Shown: positions 30,901-39,316 of the stretch, piece by piece
Position numbering within the stretch: the first letter of the stretch is position 1
Layout of the letters: every line of letters begins with the position of its first letter
From: Dyella jiangningensis
Lineage (GTDB): Bacteria > Pseudomonadota > Gammaproteobacteria > Xanthomonadales > Rhodanobacteraceae
DNA: 64,000 nucleotides
Assembly: GCA_000632805.1 (NCBI GenBank)
Contig: CP007444.1
Span: 3,956,772 to 4,020,771 of the forward strand
Reading direction: 5' to 3'
Program-made: the position numbers and the translations under genes
The notes under the pieces: model-generated
Seen by the model: the letters and a program-made list of their open reading frames with translations, nothing else
The model's database searches: none
Told to the model about the DNA's origin: nothing

Positions 30901-31210
30901 CGATGTCGATGTCACGGTCCATCGCGAACTGCAGCACGATGGTGGACAGACCCGCCGACGAGTCGGAGGTCATCATGGTGAGGCCGGAGATCTGGCCGAA
31001 GTTGCGTTCCAGCGGCGTGGTGACGAGCGACGCCATCGTCGAGGCGCTGGCACCCGGATACTGCGTGGTCACCACCAGGCTGGGCGCGTCGATCTCGGGC
31101 AGCGCCGACACCGGCAGCTCGCGATAGCCGAGGATGCCGAGCAGCAACACCGCCACCATCAGCAACGAGGTGGCGATCGGTCGGCGAATGAAGAGTGTGG
31201 AGAAGCCCAT
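27974..31210 (-). CDS. mdtB: RND multidrug efflux permease, MdtB-like
   Basis: This 1078-aa RND pump starts MGFSTLFIRRPIATSLLMVAV. TM4 carries the Asp pair GFVVDDAIVMIENIVRY, and the C-terminal RRPLGVSIVGGLLLSQ is typical. It is longer than its partner because of a Ser/Asn/Gly-rich insertion at about residues 780-817 (GSGALTGSNATSFGQ onward) in the second periplasmic loop, where the MdtC-like partner has only a few residues. It is preceded by the adaptor gene, 179 nt upstream. No outer-membrane factor gene follows; an unlinked TolC/OprM-type protein must serve. Confidence 0.9.
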   Translation of the reverse strand: MGFSTLFIRRPIATSLLMVAVLLLGILGYRELPVSALPEIDAPSLVVTTQYPGASASTMASLVTTPLERNFGQISGLTMMTSDSSAGLSTIVLQFAMDRDIDIAAQDVQAAINQARGTLPATLPYPPVYNRVNPADAPIITLKLTSDSLPLRDVNNYADSILAQKLSQVQGVGLVSIAGNVRPAVRVQVNPSQLANLGLTMEDVRSALTEANVNAPKGTLNGATQSYSIGTNDQLVDAAEYKSTIIAYKNNAPVRLSDVASVVDGVENDQLAAWANGKPAVLLDIRRQPGANIVQTVQQIRSILPQLQAVLPADVHLDVFADRTITIRASVEDVQFTLILTICLVVAVIFVFLRRLWATIIPSVAVPLSLMGTFGVMAFTGMSLDNLSLMALTVATGFVVDDAIVMIENIVRYIEQGKDGKEAAEIGAKEIGFTVLSLTVSLIAVFLPLLLMPGVTGRLFHEFAWVLTIAVAISMLVSLTLTPMMCAYLLKPDALPEGDDAHERHAAAGKKTWWSRLVNVYESSLDWVLGHQRFTVLIAGATVAVTIFLYIIIPKGLLPEQDTGLITGVVAADQNVAFPQMEQRTKAVAAALQRDRAVTGVAAFIGAGSINPTLNQGQLSIVLKDRSDRDGLDEVVKRLQQEAADIPGVALYLKPVQDVTLDSRVAATEYQYSMSDVNSEELSKYATQMTQALRERAELADVDNNLADQGTSLKLTIDREKASRLGVPVQTIDDTLYDSFGQRQISTIFTQLNQYRVVLEVAPQFRSSTALLNQLTVKSNGSGALTGSNATSFGQVASSNSSTSTGLGVANTGVVIGAGGTIPLASLATAEVTNAPLVVSHQQQLPAVTISFNLAPGYSLSEAVKAIHDVEQQLNFPPQVRGQFIGKAAEFSTSLTNEVLLLVASIVVIYIVLGVLYESYIHPLTIISTLPPAGVGALLALILCGMSLSVDGIVGIVLLIGIVKKNAIMMIDFAIEAQREGMRPHEAIRRACLLRFRPIMMTTAAAMLGALPLALGNGIGAELRRPLGVSIVGGLLLSQLVTLYTTPVIYLYMERFSDWLRERREQRALAKAQTRGAM

Positions 31211-31389
31211 GGGGTCAGCCGTCGATGTGTGTGGCGAGCGCCAATCCCGCGGCGCCTCGTGGTGTTGCTGCAGGGGTCAGGGACGCGTGGCGAGGGCGCA
31301 CGCATGCGCCGCCCTGCCATCGGGATGAGTGACGATCGGTCCGCTTCTCGCGTCGTCGCCGCTCATCCATCGTTCCGCACCTCTTATCG

Positions 31390-32643
31390 TCAGCCGCCGC
31401 GGCGGCCACCCTGCTTCTGCGCGTTCTTCTTGGCCTTGTCCATCTCGGCCGCCGTCGGTGCCGCCGGCACTTCGCCCGGCTTGAGCGCCTTGACCTTGCT
31501 GCCCGGCTTCAGGCGGAACTGGCCTTCGGTGACGACCTTGTCGTTGAGCGCCAGGCCCGAACCGATCATCACGTGGCTGTCGCCCACTTCGCCGGCCACC
31601 TTCACCGGGTTCATCTTGACCGTGTCGTCCTGCTGCACGAGGTACACGTAGTCGCCATCCGGACCGCGCTGCACCGCCTGCGACGGGATCACCAGGCCAC
31701 CGGTCACCGTGCGCACCTTCAGGCGAACGTTGACGAACTGGCCCGGCCACAGGTCGCCCTTGGCGTTCTGGAAGATCGAACGCAGCTTGAAGGTGCCCGT
31801 GGTGGTGTCGATCTGGTTGTCGACCACGTTGAGCACGCCGTCGTCGGCGATGGTGTGCGCGTCGGCGCGATCCAGCGCCAGCACGCTCAGCGGATCACCG
31901 CCGGCAGCCGCCTTGCGCACCATTTCCAGATTCTGCTCGGGCAGGTTGAAGGTGACGTAGATCGGATGGATCTGGGTCAGCGTCACCACCGCCGTGGTGG
32001 TGGTCACCACGTTGCCCGGGTCCACGTTGCGGATGCCCGCCACGCCGTCGATCGGCGAGACGATGCGGGTGTAGTCGAGGTTGACCTTGGCCGAACGCAC
32101 GGCTGCCTTGTCGGCAGCCACGGTGGCGGTCAGGTTGGCCACGTTGTTGCGGAACGTATCCATGTCCAGCTGGGCCACATAGCCCTTGGCGACCAGCGCG
32201 TCGTTGCGCTTGAGCGTGCTCTGCGCGGTGGAGAGCTGCGCCTCGTCCTGCTCCTGCTTGGCCACGGCCTGGTCATAGGCGGCCTGGAAGGTGCGCGGGT
32301 CGATCTGCGCCAGCAGGTCGCCCTTCTTCACTTCCTGGCCTTCCTTGAAGTTGATGCTGAGCATCTGCCCGCTGACTTGCGGGTTGATGGTGACGGTGTT
32401 GAGCGCCTGCACGGTGCCGAGCGCGGTGAGATACACCGGCACGTCCTGCTTGACGACAGGCTCGACGGTGACCGGCACCGGCGTGTCCTTATCCTTGTCC
32501 TGTCCCTGGCCCTTGCCCTGGCGTTGACCGCTCTGCTCGCCTGCCTGGCCGTCCGCGGCCGGCTTGTGCAACAGACGGAAGCCCACGGCTCCCACCACGA
32601 TCACGGCCACAACGACCAGCGCGATCTTCCAAAAACGCGACAT
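31390..32643 (-). CDS. mdtA: RND efflux periplasmic adaptor, MdtA-like
   Basis: This 417-aa membrane-fusion protein has an N-terminal transmembrane anchor (about 5-22, WKIALVVVAVIVVGAVGF). A charged Gln/Lys/Asp-rich linker (about 30-55) follows, then barrel-sandwich hybrid halves (VTINPQVSGQML, LLAQIDPRTFQAAYDQA), an alpha-hairpin and a beta-barrel (DYTRIVSPIDGVAGIRNVDPGN). The C-terminus is Lys-rich, ending GGRRGG. The start at 32643 gives the anchor directly; the open frame runs 14 codons further upstream. It is the first gene of the minus-strand efflux cluster. Confidence 0.92.
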   Translation of the reverse strand: MSRFWKIALVVVAVIVVGAVGFRLLHKPAADGQAGEQSGQRQGKGQGQDKDKDTPVPVTVEPVVKQDVPVYLTALGTVQALNTVTINPQVSGQMLSINFKEGQEVKKGDLLAQIDPRTFQAAYDQAVAKQEQDEAQLSTAQSTLKRNDALVAKGYVAQLDMDTFRNNVANLTATVAADKAAVRSAKVNLDYTRIVSPIDGVAGIRNVDPGNVVTTTTAVVTLTQIHPIYVTFNLPEQNLEMVRKAAAGGDPLSVLALDRADAHTIADDGVLNVVDNQIDTTTGTFKLRSIFQNAKGDLWPGQFVNVRLKVRTVTGGLVIPSQAVQRGPDGDYVYLVQQDDTVKMNPVKVAGEVGDSHVMIGSGLALNDKVVTEGQFRLKPGSKVKALKPGEVPAAPTAAEMDKAKKNAQKQGGRRGG

Positions 32644-32984
32644 GAAAAACTCCCAGAAATAGACGGCAGGCCCACCCGACCTCACCGGCGCTGCAGGAAC
32701 ACCTTCCTTGCGCCTGACTTGTACGTCGGATGAAAGGATAGGGTCAGTTCAACGGGAATAGACAATGCCAGTTGACATGGGTGCCCCATGACCGATGGCA
32801 GGGTTTTTACCGCGTGATCGCGTCAAAACAAAGAAAAGTGCGCGAAATGACCGCGCCACGCAACCGTCGAATCGGGCGATTGCCGCCCTGAAACTTGGCT
32901 CGGGGTTCGTCTATACTCCCGTCCTTGTTGTCTGAACCTGTGCCTAACCCGGCTGCAAGGCCGTCCTAGAGATGGAGTGATTGC
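32644..32984. promoter_or_regulatory. Divergent promoter region, efflux operon / cytochrome c
   Basis: These 341 nt separate mdtA (minus) and the cytochrome gene (plus). A TATACT hexamer at 32912-32917 is a good -10 candidate for the cytochrome gene; no convincing -35 was found at 16-18 nt. No gene or REP is present. Confidence 0.35.
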
Positions 32985-33518
32985 GTGAGCGGTTCCATGA
33001 CCAAATCCGACCAGAGCTTCATGCGCAGCTTCTCGTTGCTGATCGCGGGCCTGGGCGTGCTGACCCTGCTGCTGATCGGCGGCGCCTGGCTCATCTACGA
33101 TCACGAGCCCAAGGAAACCAATCCGGATACCGCCAAGCAGGTGGCTGAGCGCATCGCGCCGGCCGGTGCGGTCTACGCGGGCGACACGGGCCGCGCAGCC
33201 ATGGCCGCCGCGCAGGAAGCCGCCGCCAAGGCCGCCGCCTCGCAGGTCGCCTACGGTGGCACCACCGACGGCAAGACCATCTACGACAACCTCTGCCACA
33301 GCTGCCACACGGCCGGCGTGGCCGGCGCGCCGAAGCTCGGCGACAAGGGCAACTGGGGTCCGCGCATCGCCCAGGGCCTCGACACGCTGGTCAAGCATGC
33401 GATCGAGGGCTACAAGGGTCCGGATGGCAACATGATGCCGGCCAAGGGCGGCAATCCGGCGCTCACCGATGAGCAGGTGAAGAATGCGGTGCATTGGATC
33501 GTGGATCAGGCCAAGTAA
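32985..33518 (+). CDS. Membrane-anchored c-type cytochrome (cytochrome c5 family)
   Basis: This 177-aa protein has an uncleaved-type N-terminal helix (about 15-37, FSLLIAGLGVLTLLLIGGAWLIY), an Ala-rich linker, then a single haem c domain. The domain carries CHSCH at 104-108 and a Met axial-ligand candidate in NMMPAKGG. It likely carries electrons in the periplasm towards a terminal oxidase. The start is GTG at 32985, favoured over ATG at 32997 because GGAG lies 7 nt upstream of the GTG. It is monocistronic, with a strong terminator 30 nt after the stop. Confidence 0.9.
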   Translation: MSGSMTKSDQSFMRSFSLLIAGLGVLTLLLIGGAWLIYDHEPKETNPDTAKQVAERIAPAGAVYAGDTGRAAMAAAQEAAAKAAASQVAYGGTTDGKTIYDNLCHSCHTAGVAGAPKLGDKGNWGPRIAQGLDTLVKHAIEGYKGPDGNMMPAKGGNPALTDEQVKNAVHWIVDQAK

Positions 33519-33548
33519 TCGGCTGCTCCACCTCTGATATCGACGAAG

Positions 33549-33571
33549 CGCCGCCCAAGGGCGGCGTTTTT
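33549..33571 (+). terminator. Intrinsic terminator of the cytochrome c gene
   Basis: CGCCGCCC-AA-GGGCGGCG, an 8-bp GC-rich stem, is followed by TTTTT. It lies 30 nt after the stop codon. Confidence 0.9.
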
Positions 33572-33605
33572 CGTTGTGGCGGCCCTGTCGGGATGCGCCT
33601 TCCCA

Positions 33606-34052
33606 TGTAGGAGCGCACACAGTGCGCTCTCACAACGAACGATGCGCCCAATCTCCGCAACGCGATGTGCCGCGCAGCGGCACGAGCCTTCAAACATCCC
33701 CTGTGTGGCGGTGAGGGGTGGACGATCAGGCCCCGCAGGGGTGCCCGACAAGGATGTCGGGCACTTTTCGTCCGGGCAGGAGCCCGGTCGAAAAGCCCGG
33801 CCGCCCCTCACAGACTGGCTGGGCGCAGCCCGGCCAGCGCCACACGGGGTGCCCTTCTCTTTGGTTACTTTCTCTTGGGCAAGCAAGAGAAAGTGACCCG
33901 GGCCGCGGCAGCGGTCCGGAAGCCCGCGCAGGCGAGCCAGCGGCGGAAGCGGCGCAACAGAAGCGAATGTCACGGGACTCCTGTCTTCGCAGGAGTGACG
34001 AACGGGAAGGACTACGGTGAAAAGCGATCGCGCACTGGGTGCGCTCCTACAG
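33606..34052. repeat. Mosaic of intergenic repeats, no gene
   Basis: The 602-nt gap from 33519 to 34120 has no supported gene. It holds a degenerate REP (33606-33634) and a near-perfect 36-nt palindrome at 33863-33898 (GGTTACTTTCTCTTG and its inverse, 14 of 15 pairs). That palindrome sits in a block resembling a repeat that is often mistranslated as hypothetical proteins in Xanthomonadales genomes. A CCTGTCTTCGCAGGAGTGACG motif follows near 33980, and a second REP lies at 34027-34052 (-). Confidence 0.7.
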
Positions 34053-34120
34053 AAGAGCTGACAGCCGGTTCCCCCGCACGAGGCAGCCACCTCGCAGGTG
34101 ACAGAGCACGGCGCGACCGC

Positions 34121-34717
34121 CTACCGCACCGGCAACTCCGCCTCCCGCCACCGCTTCGCGAATGACTGCAACTGCGGATAAAACGCCTCGAAATGCGCCT
34201 GCAGCGGACGGTCCAGTCCGACAAGTACCGGCAACGCTTCGCCCACGGGGTTGGCGCGGCGCAGGCGGTGGGAGATGCCGTCCAGGGCGGCGGCGATTTC
34301 TTCGGGGCGGGCGTAGCCGCCAGGCAGCGCGTGGGCTTCCATGTAGTGGCGGAAGTGCTGCAGGCCCAGCGGCAGTAGTGGCGTATGGCGATCGAGCAGG
34401 TCGCGCACGCCGAGCGAATAGGTCTCCAGGCGCTGTTCGCTCCAGCGCGGAAAGTCGCGCGCCAGCAGATGATCGAACCACATGTCGAGCAGGATGCCGC
34501 CGTAGCGACGGAACGGTGCGGGCAGCAGGGCGCGCGCCGCGGCCACTTCCGGATGGCTGTCGGTATAGACGTCGATCGCCCGATGCAGGCGAATGCCGGC
34601 GATGAGGCCATGCGGCAGGGCCGGATCGGGCTGACCGTGGACGAAATCTCCCATCAAACCGCCCAGTTGCAGCAGTTCGTCGTCACCCGCGAGCAGCGTA
34701 TGGGCAAGGTGATTCAT
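34121..34717 (-). CDS. acpH: Acyl carrier protein phosphodiesterase AcpH
   Basis: This 198-aa protein of the AcpH family (COG3124) removes the 4'-phosphopantetheine arm from acyl carrier protein. It starts MNHLAHTLLAG and contains the family motifs LGGLMGDFVHG, GIRLHRAIDVYTDSHP and ILLDMWFDHLLAR. These are the His/Asp residues expected to bind metal in this HD-like fold. Length is normal. The gene is divergent from the alpha/beta hydrolase, with only 57 nt between starts. Confidence 0.92.
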   Translation of the reverse strand: MNHLAHTLLAGDDELLQLGGLMGDFVHGQPDPALPHGLIAGIRLHRAIDVYTDSHPEVAAARALLPAPFRRYGGILLDMWFDHLLARDFPRWSEQRLETYSLGVRDLLDRHTPLLPLGLQHFRHYMEAHALPGGYARPEEIAAALDGISHRLRRANPVGEALPVLVGLDRPLQAHFEAFYPQLQSFAKRWREAELPVR

Positions 34718-34774
34718 GTGGCTGGCTCCGCTCGGCGCCTACGACAGGCACAGGTGCCGGTTATCATCTTGTCC

Positions 34775-35464
34775 ATGAACCCCGTCATGCTCCCCACCCA
34801 GCCCGATCATTTTCCCGAGCAGGCCGCCAGCTTCGCGCTGGAAGGACCCGCCGGCAAGCTCGAGGCGATCAGCGACGTGGCCCTGCCCGAAGAGGCACGC
34901 CGCGGCACCGCCATCATCTGCCATCCGCACCCGCTGCAGGGCGGCACCATGCACAACAAGGTGGTGACGATGGTGGAGCGCGCGCTGCGCGAGTCGGGGC
35001 TGGACACGGTGCGATTCAACTTCCGCGGCACCGGCGAATCCGAAGGTACTTACGATCACGGCAATGGCGAAGGTGACGACCTCGCGTCGGTGGCGTCGTG
35101 GGTGCGCCGGGTGCGCCCCGACGATGCGCTGTGGCTGGCCGGCTTTTCGTTCGGAAGCTATGTCTCCATCCGCAACACGGTGCGCCTGCATGCCGATGCG
35201 CTGATCAGCATCGCCCCGCCCGCCGGTCGCTGGCCGTTCGAGGGTTTCGAATTGCCCAGCTGCCCGTGGCTGGTGGTGCAGGGCGAGGAAGACGAAGTGG
35301 TCGATCCGCAGGCCGTATTCGACTGGATCGACGGCATGGCGAAGAAGCCCGAGCTGGTGCGCATGCCCGAGACCAGCCACTTCTTCCACCGCCGCCTGAT
35401 GGACCTGCGCGGCGTCATCAAGCACGCCGTGCAGCCCTGGCTTCCGCCGCTGCGGCAGGACTGA
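34775..35464 (+). CDS. Alpha/beta hydrolase (COG2945 type)
   Basis: This 229-aa cytoplasmic hydrolase has AIICHPHPLQGGTMHNKVV, RFNFRGTGESEGTYDHG and the nucleophile elbow AGFSFGSYVS. The acid is in VVQGEEDEVVDPQ and the catalytic His probably in ETSHFFHRRL. This group is common and its substrates are not established. The start ATG at 34775 was chosen over an upstream open frame at 34385 that runs antisense through acpH. The gene is followed 63 nt later by zapE on the same strand. Confidence 0.88.
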   Translation: MNPVMLPTQPDHFPEQAASFALEGPAGKLEAISDVALPEEARRGTAIICHPHPLQGGTMHNKVVTMVERALRESGLDTVRFNFRGTGESEGTYDHGNGEGDDLASVASWVRRVRPDDALWLAGFSFGSYVSIRNTVRLHADALISIAPPAGRWPFEGFELPSCPWLVVQGEEDEVVDPQAVFDWIDGMAKKPELVRMPETSHFFHRRLMDLRGVIKHAVQPWLPPLRQD

Positions 35465-35527
35465 TGCCGCAGCCTCTCCCCACGCCTGCTCCCCACGGGC
35501 GCACCTTCCCCCGAATTTGTCGTACCC

Positions 35528-36649
35528 ATGAGTGATACCCCCCTGCTCGCGCCCAGCGCGCGTTACCACGAAGGCGTCGCCGCGCACCGCTGGGAGGCTG
35601 ACCCGGCCCAGCAGGCGCTGCTGCCCGAGTTCGACCGCATGCATGCCGAACTGGTGGCCAGCGTCGCCAACGGCAACGGCGGCGGACTGTTTGGACGTCT
35701 AAAGGCGTTGCTTGGCAACGACACGCGCGAAGGCGTGCCCGGGCTGTACCTGTGGGGCAGCGTGGGCCGCGGCAAGACCTTCCTGATGGACCTGTTCGTG
35801 GCGAGCCTGCCTTCGGGCATGGCGCTGCGCCGCCACTACCACCGCTTCATGGGCGAAGTGCACGAACAACTGCGCGCGCTCGGCGAACGGCAGGATCCGC
35901 TGCTCGACGTGGCTTCCAACATCGCCTCGCGCTGTCGCGTGCTGTGCCTGGATGAGTTCCTGGTCAACGACATCGGCGACGCGATGATCCTCGGCACATT
36001 GCTGCAGGCCTTGTTCGAGCGCGGCGTGTCGCTGGTGACCACCTCCAACACTGCGCCGACCAACCTCTACAAGGACGGCCTGCAGCGCGCGCGCTTCCTG
36101 CCTGCCATCGCGCTGATCGAAAAGCACTGCCGCGTCGTGCAGATGATTTCCTCCCACGACTGGCGCCTGCGCGCACTGACGCAGGCCGCGGTGTTCCAGA
36201 CGCCGCCCGGCGCGGAAGCGGAGCGCGCACTGTCGCGCATCTTCTCCAGCCAGGCCGAGGGAGAGGTGGAAGAAGGCGGCGAAATCGTCCTCAACGGTCG
36301 TTCCATACCGGTGCGCAAGCGCGCCGCCAACATCTTGTGGTTCGAATTCGCCGCGCTGTGCGAAGGCCCCCGCGCCGTGTCCGACTACATCGAGCTGGCC
36401 AAGGCCGGCCCGGCGGTGATCATCTCCAACGTGCCGCAGTTCACCGTGTACACCGATGACGCGGCGCGTCGCTTCGTGCTGCTGGTGGACGAGTTCTACG
36501 ACCGCCACGTGAAGCTGATCCTTTCGGCGGCCGCACCGATCACCGAGCTGTACGACGGCGAGCGCCTGCGCGCCGAGTTCGGTCGCACGGAATCGCGTTT
36601 GATCGAGATGCAGAGCGAGGAATATCTCGCGAGCGAACACCTGGCCTGA
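35528..36649 (+). CDS. zapE: AFG1-like ATPase / cell division protein ZapE
   Basis: This 373-aa P-loop ATPase has Walker A GSVGRGKT at 77-84, Walker B RVLCLDEF and the family signatures TSNTAPTNLYKDGLQRARFLP and FVLLVDEFYDRHVKL. In E. coli ZapE associates with the constricting Z ring and is needed under low oxygen or heat; the mitochondrial homologue AFG1 helps turn over respiratory proteins. It is probably co-transcribed with the preceding hydrolase, and is followed by REP copies. Confidence 0.94.
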   Translation: MSDTPLLAPSARYHEGVAAHRWEADPAQQALLPEFDRMHAELVASVANGNGGGLFGRLKALLGNDTREGVPGLYLWGSVGRGKTFLMDLFVASLPSGMALRRHYHRFMGEVHEQLRALGERQDPLLDVASNIASRCRVLCLDEFLVNDIGDAMILGTLLQALFERGVSLVTTSNTAPTNLYKDGLQRARFLPAIALIEKHCRVVQMISSHDWRLRALTQAAVFQTPPGAEAERALSRIFSSQAEGEVEEGGEIVLNGRSIPVRKRAANILWFEFAALCEGPRAVSDYIELAKAGPAVIISNVPQFTVYTDDAARRFVLLVDEFYDRHVKLILSAAAPITELYDGERLRAEFGRTESRLIEMQSEEYLASEHLA

Positions 36650-36672
36650 CGCCAGGCTCGCCACTTCGCTTT

Positions 36673-36818
36673 TGTGGGAGCGCACCCTGTGCGCGACGTG
36701 ATCGAAGCGGAGGCACCATCCAAGGCCATGCCTCGCAGGCCTGCGGTAACGCGGGCCTTGGTTACGGCGTCATATACTCTGCTGCGTCGTCAGTCGCGCA
36801 CAGGGTGCGCTCCCACAG
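36673..36818. repeat. REP inverted pair
   Basis: Copies at 36673-36697 (+) and 36793-36818 (-), with a 95-nt spacer, lie between zapE and the following small gene. Confidence 0.8.
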
Positions 36819-36861
36819 GGGATGCAATAACGTAGCGGTTCAAGGAATGCACGGAGCCGCC

Positions 36862-37239
36862 ATGTCCATCCTGCTCGCCCTCGCCCTGCAGACGAGTCCC
36901 GCCATCGGCAACGATTTTCACGCTCGGGTGAGACAGGCCAAGCTGGCCGAAGGCGCGGCCGCAGGACCCGACTACCAGAAGAAGATGTGGGATCGCATCG
37001 GCAACGCCACCACCGATGCCTACAAGGCCTGCCTGGCGAGCAATACGCCGGCCGACAAAGCGCCTTTCACGCTCGTGGCTAACGTGAATGCCGAGGGCCA
37101 CCTCGCCGACATCGCCGTGCAACCGGCGACCCCCGTCGCCAACTGCATGGCCGGCCAGTTCGCCAGCTGGGTGCTGCCTGTACCACCCGCGACGCCGGCG
37201 CCCTACCCCGTCGAGATCGATTTCAGCATCAAGAACTAG
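36862..37239 (+). CDS. Small exported protein of unknown function
   Basis: This 125-aa protein begins MSILLALALQTSPAIGNDF, a short signal-peptide-like head. A soluble domain follows with two cysteines (YKACLAS and VANCMAGQ) that could form a disulfide. The stretch PFTLVANVNAEGHLADIAVQP resembles a TonB-C/energy-transduction-like beta segment, but I cannot name a family. The ATG at 36862 has GGAG 5 nt upstream; an in-frame ATG at 36847 is also possible. It stands alone between a REP pair and the EAL gene. Confidence 0.65.
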   Translation: MSILLALALQTSPAIGNDFHARVRQAKLAEGAAAGPDYQKKMWDRIGNATTDAYKACLASNTPADKAPFTLVANVNAEGHLADIAVQPATPVANCMAGQFASWVLPVPPATPAPYPVEIDFSIKN

Positions 37240-37385
37240 GCCACCCGGCCGATGGCCTCTGTGGAGAGGTCATGTGCAAGATGGCCCCGTCGGCCTTCCA
37301 TACGTCTCATTGCGGAGCCTCATGAGGCTGCAGTAGCCTCGGCCGGCGGAGACGTTGGGCCGTTCCTCACAGGGGTGGGATCGCG

Positions 37386-39215
37386 ATGCGCACGACCACG
37401 GGATACAACCCGGGGCAGCACTCGGACGGACATCCGGACGCCAAGGAAACAGCCGTCCAGACGTCGGCTGCCGACGCGTCGTCCGACGGCTTCGCCGTAC
37501 CGGGTTTCGACGCCGTCGTGCGACTGGTGTCGCGTTCGCTCAACGTGCCGCTGGTGGCCTTGGTGCTGAACGGCGGCACGGCCTACTGGTTCGCCAATGG
37601 CAGTGCGCTGCCATCGCATGAATCGCGCATGCTGCATCCGCTCTACATGGATGCCGCGCGCAGCCTCGACCCTCTGGTGGTGCTCGACACCCAGGCCGAC
37701 GCGCGCTTCAAGGATGTCACCCCGGCGCCCGGCGCCAGCTCCGGCCCCATCCGCTTCTTTGCCAGCGAGCCGGTGTGCTCGCTGACCGGCCAGCAGATCG
37801 GTGCGTTGTGCGTGATGGACCTGGCACCGCGCACCGAGCTGAGCGAACACGAGCGAACCTCGCTGCGCGACGCGGCGTCGCTCATCGGCGCCGGCGTGGT
37901 ATTGCGCAGCTACCTGGGACGCACCGACCCGATCACACAGCTCCCGCATCGCTACGCGTTCTTCGACGACCTGCGCAGGCATTTCCAGGATGGCCCGCCG
38001 CTGGCCTGGGTGATCGCGATCGACGTCGCCCCCGTTCAACGCTTCAACGCCTTCATCCGTGCCATGGGCCACGCCTACGCAGACGAGCTGATGCGCGCGG
38101 TGGCGCAGCGCACGCTGGCCTGGATTCCGCCCGATACCCGCCTGTACCAGGTAGGCGCGACGCGCTTTGCGGCCGTGCTGCCGGATCGCCACGTCGAAGC
38201 GGACACCACGCGACTGGACGAGCTGGTTGCGCGCCTGCGCGAGCCATTCGATTGCCTCGGCATTCCGCTCACCATCCAGCCGGGCGTGGGACTGCTCAAG
38301 ATCGGCGAGAGCGAACTGCGCGGAGGCGATCCGTTGCGGCTGGTGATGAACGCCTCCTATGCCGCCCAGCACAGCGTGCGGGGATGGGCCGTCTACGATC
38401 GCCATCAGGACGAACTTCACCGCCAGGAATTTTTCCTGGTCACCGAGCTGGCCGCGGCACTCACCGACCGTACCGAACTCGACCTGCATTACCAGCCGCG
38501 CGTGGACCTGGACAGCGGCCGCTGCGTGGCGCTGGAAGCACTCGCGCGTTGGCACCACCCTACGCTTGGCCTGATTCCACCCAGCCGCTTCATCGGGCTG
38601 GCCGAGCGCGCCGGACTGATGCGCTCGCTCACGCAATGGGTGCTGGAGCACGGCGTCGCGCAGCTCGCCAGCTGGCGCCGCAAAGGCCAGGACATCAAGC
38701 TCTCTTTCAACGTATCCAGCACCGACCTCGGCGCTGACCTGGTTAACCGCGTGCAGCAGGTCGCCGAACGCCACAAGGTCAGCATGGACGCGCTGGAGCT
38801 GGAGTTCACCGAAAACACGTTGATGGAGCACAGCGCCACCACCCGCCGCCACCTCACCGCGATACGCCAGCTCGGCGCGGGCATCGCCATCGATGATTTC
38901 GGCACGGGCTACAGCAACCTGTCCGCCTTGCGGCAGATGCCTGCCACCAGCTTGAAGATCGACCAGTCGTTCGTGCGCGGCATGGGCACCAGCCGGCATG
39001 ACGAAGCCATCGTCCGCTCTGTGGCCGATCTCGCGCGCAGCATGGGCTTCCGCGTCGTGGTGGAAGGCGTGGAAACGCACCATCTCTATGACAGCGTGCT
39101 GGCGATGGCGTGCGACGAAGCACAGGGCTTCCATATCGCGCGACCGCTTCCCTCGGCGGACGTACTGCCCTGGTTGAATGCCCATCGCGGCATGCCTTCG
39201 CGCCGCGTGATCTAG
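37386..39215 (+). CDS. GAF - degenerate GGDEF - EAL cyclic-di-GMP phosphodiesterase
   Basis: This 609-aa cytoplasmic protein has a GAF domain (about 35-175, GQQIGALCVMDLAPR) and a GGDEF domain whose signature is lost (GATRF in place of GGDEF). The EAL domain (about 355-600) has intact catalytic motifs: LEALARWHHP, NVSSTDL, IDDFGTGYSNL, LKIDQSFVRGM and VVVEGVET. It should hydrolyse c-di-GMP; the inactive GGDEF may bind GTP or simply transmit the GAF signal. No transmembrane helix is seen. The start is the first ATG of the frame. Confidence 0.92.
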   Translation: MRTTTGYNPGQHSDGHPDAKETAVQTSAADASSDGFAVPGFDAVVRLVSRSLNVPLVALVLNGGTAYWFANGSALPSHESRMLHPLYMDAARSLDPLVVLDTQADARFKDVTPAPGASSGPIRFFASEPVCSLTGQQIGALCVMDLAPRTELSEHERTSLRDAASLIGAGVVLRSYLGRTDPITQLPHRYAFFDDLRRHFQDGPPLAWVIAIDVAPVQRFNAFIRAMGHAYADELMRAVAQRTLAWIPPDTRLYQVGATRFAAVLPDRHVEADTTRLDELVARLREPFDCLGIPLTIQPGVGLLKIGESELRGGDPLRLVMNASYAAQHSVRGWAVYDRHQDELHRQEFFLVTELAAALTDRTELDLHYQPRVDLDSGRCVALEALARWHHPTLGLIPPSRFIGLAERAGLMRSLTQWVLEHGVAQLASWRRKGQDIKLSFNVSSTDLGADLVNRVQQVAERHKVSMDALELEFTENTLMEHSATTRRHLTAIRQLGAGIAIDDFGTGYSNLSALRQMPATSLKIDQSFVRGMGTSRHDEAIVRSVADLARSMGFRVVVEGVETHHLYDSVLAMACDEAQGFHIARPLPSADVLPWLNAHRGMPSRRVI

Positions 39216-39233
39216 CACGTCATCCGCCCCTCC

Positions 39234-39316
39234 TGCAGGAGCGCACGCAGTGCGCGACCGTGGCGATGGGCGTCACCGCTCCGCAGGCTTTTCGCGCACT
39301 GGCTGCGCTCCTACAA
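39234..39316. repeat. REP inverted pair overlapping the end of the acyl-CoA synthetase gene
   Basis: Copies at 39234-39258 (+, CCGTGGCG tail) and 39291-39316 (-, AAAGCCTGCGGAGCG tail) form the pair. The second copy contains the TAG stop (39311-39313) of the minus-strand gene that follows. Confidence 0.8.

Noticed and set aside
27698..31651. 1317-codon plus-strand open frame
   Set aside because: It is antisense to the MdtB-like pump and its composition (His/Arg/Gln/Asp-rich) is that of a shadow frame, with no motif.
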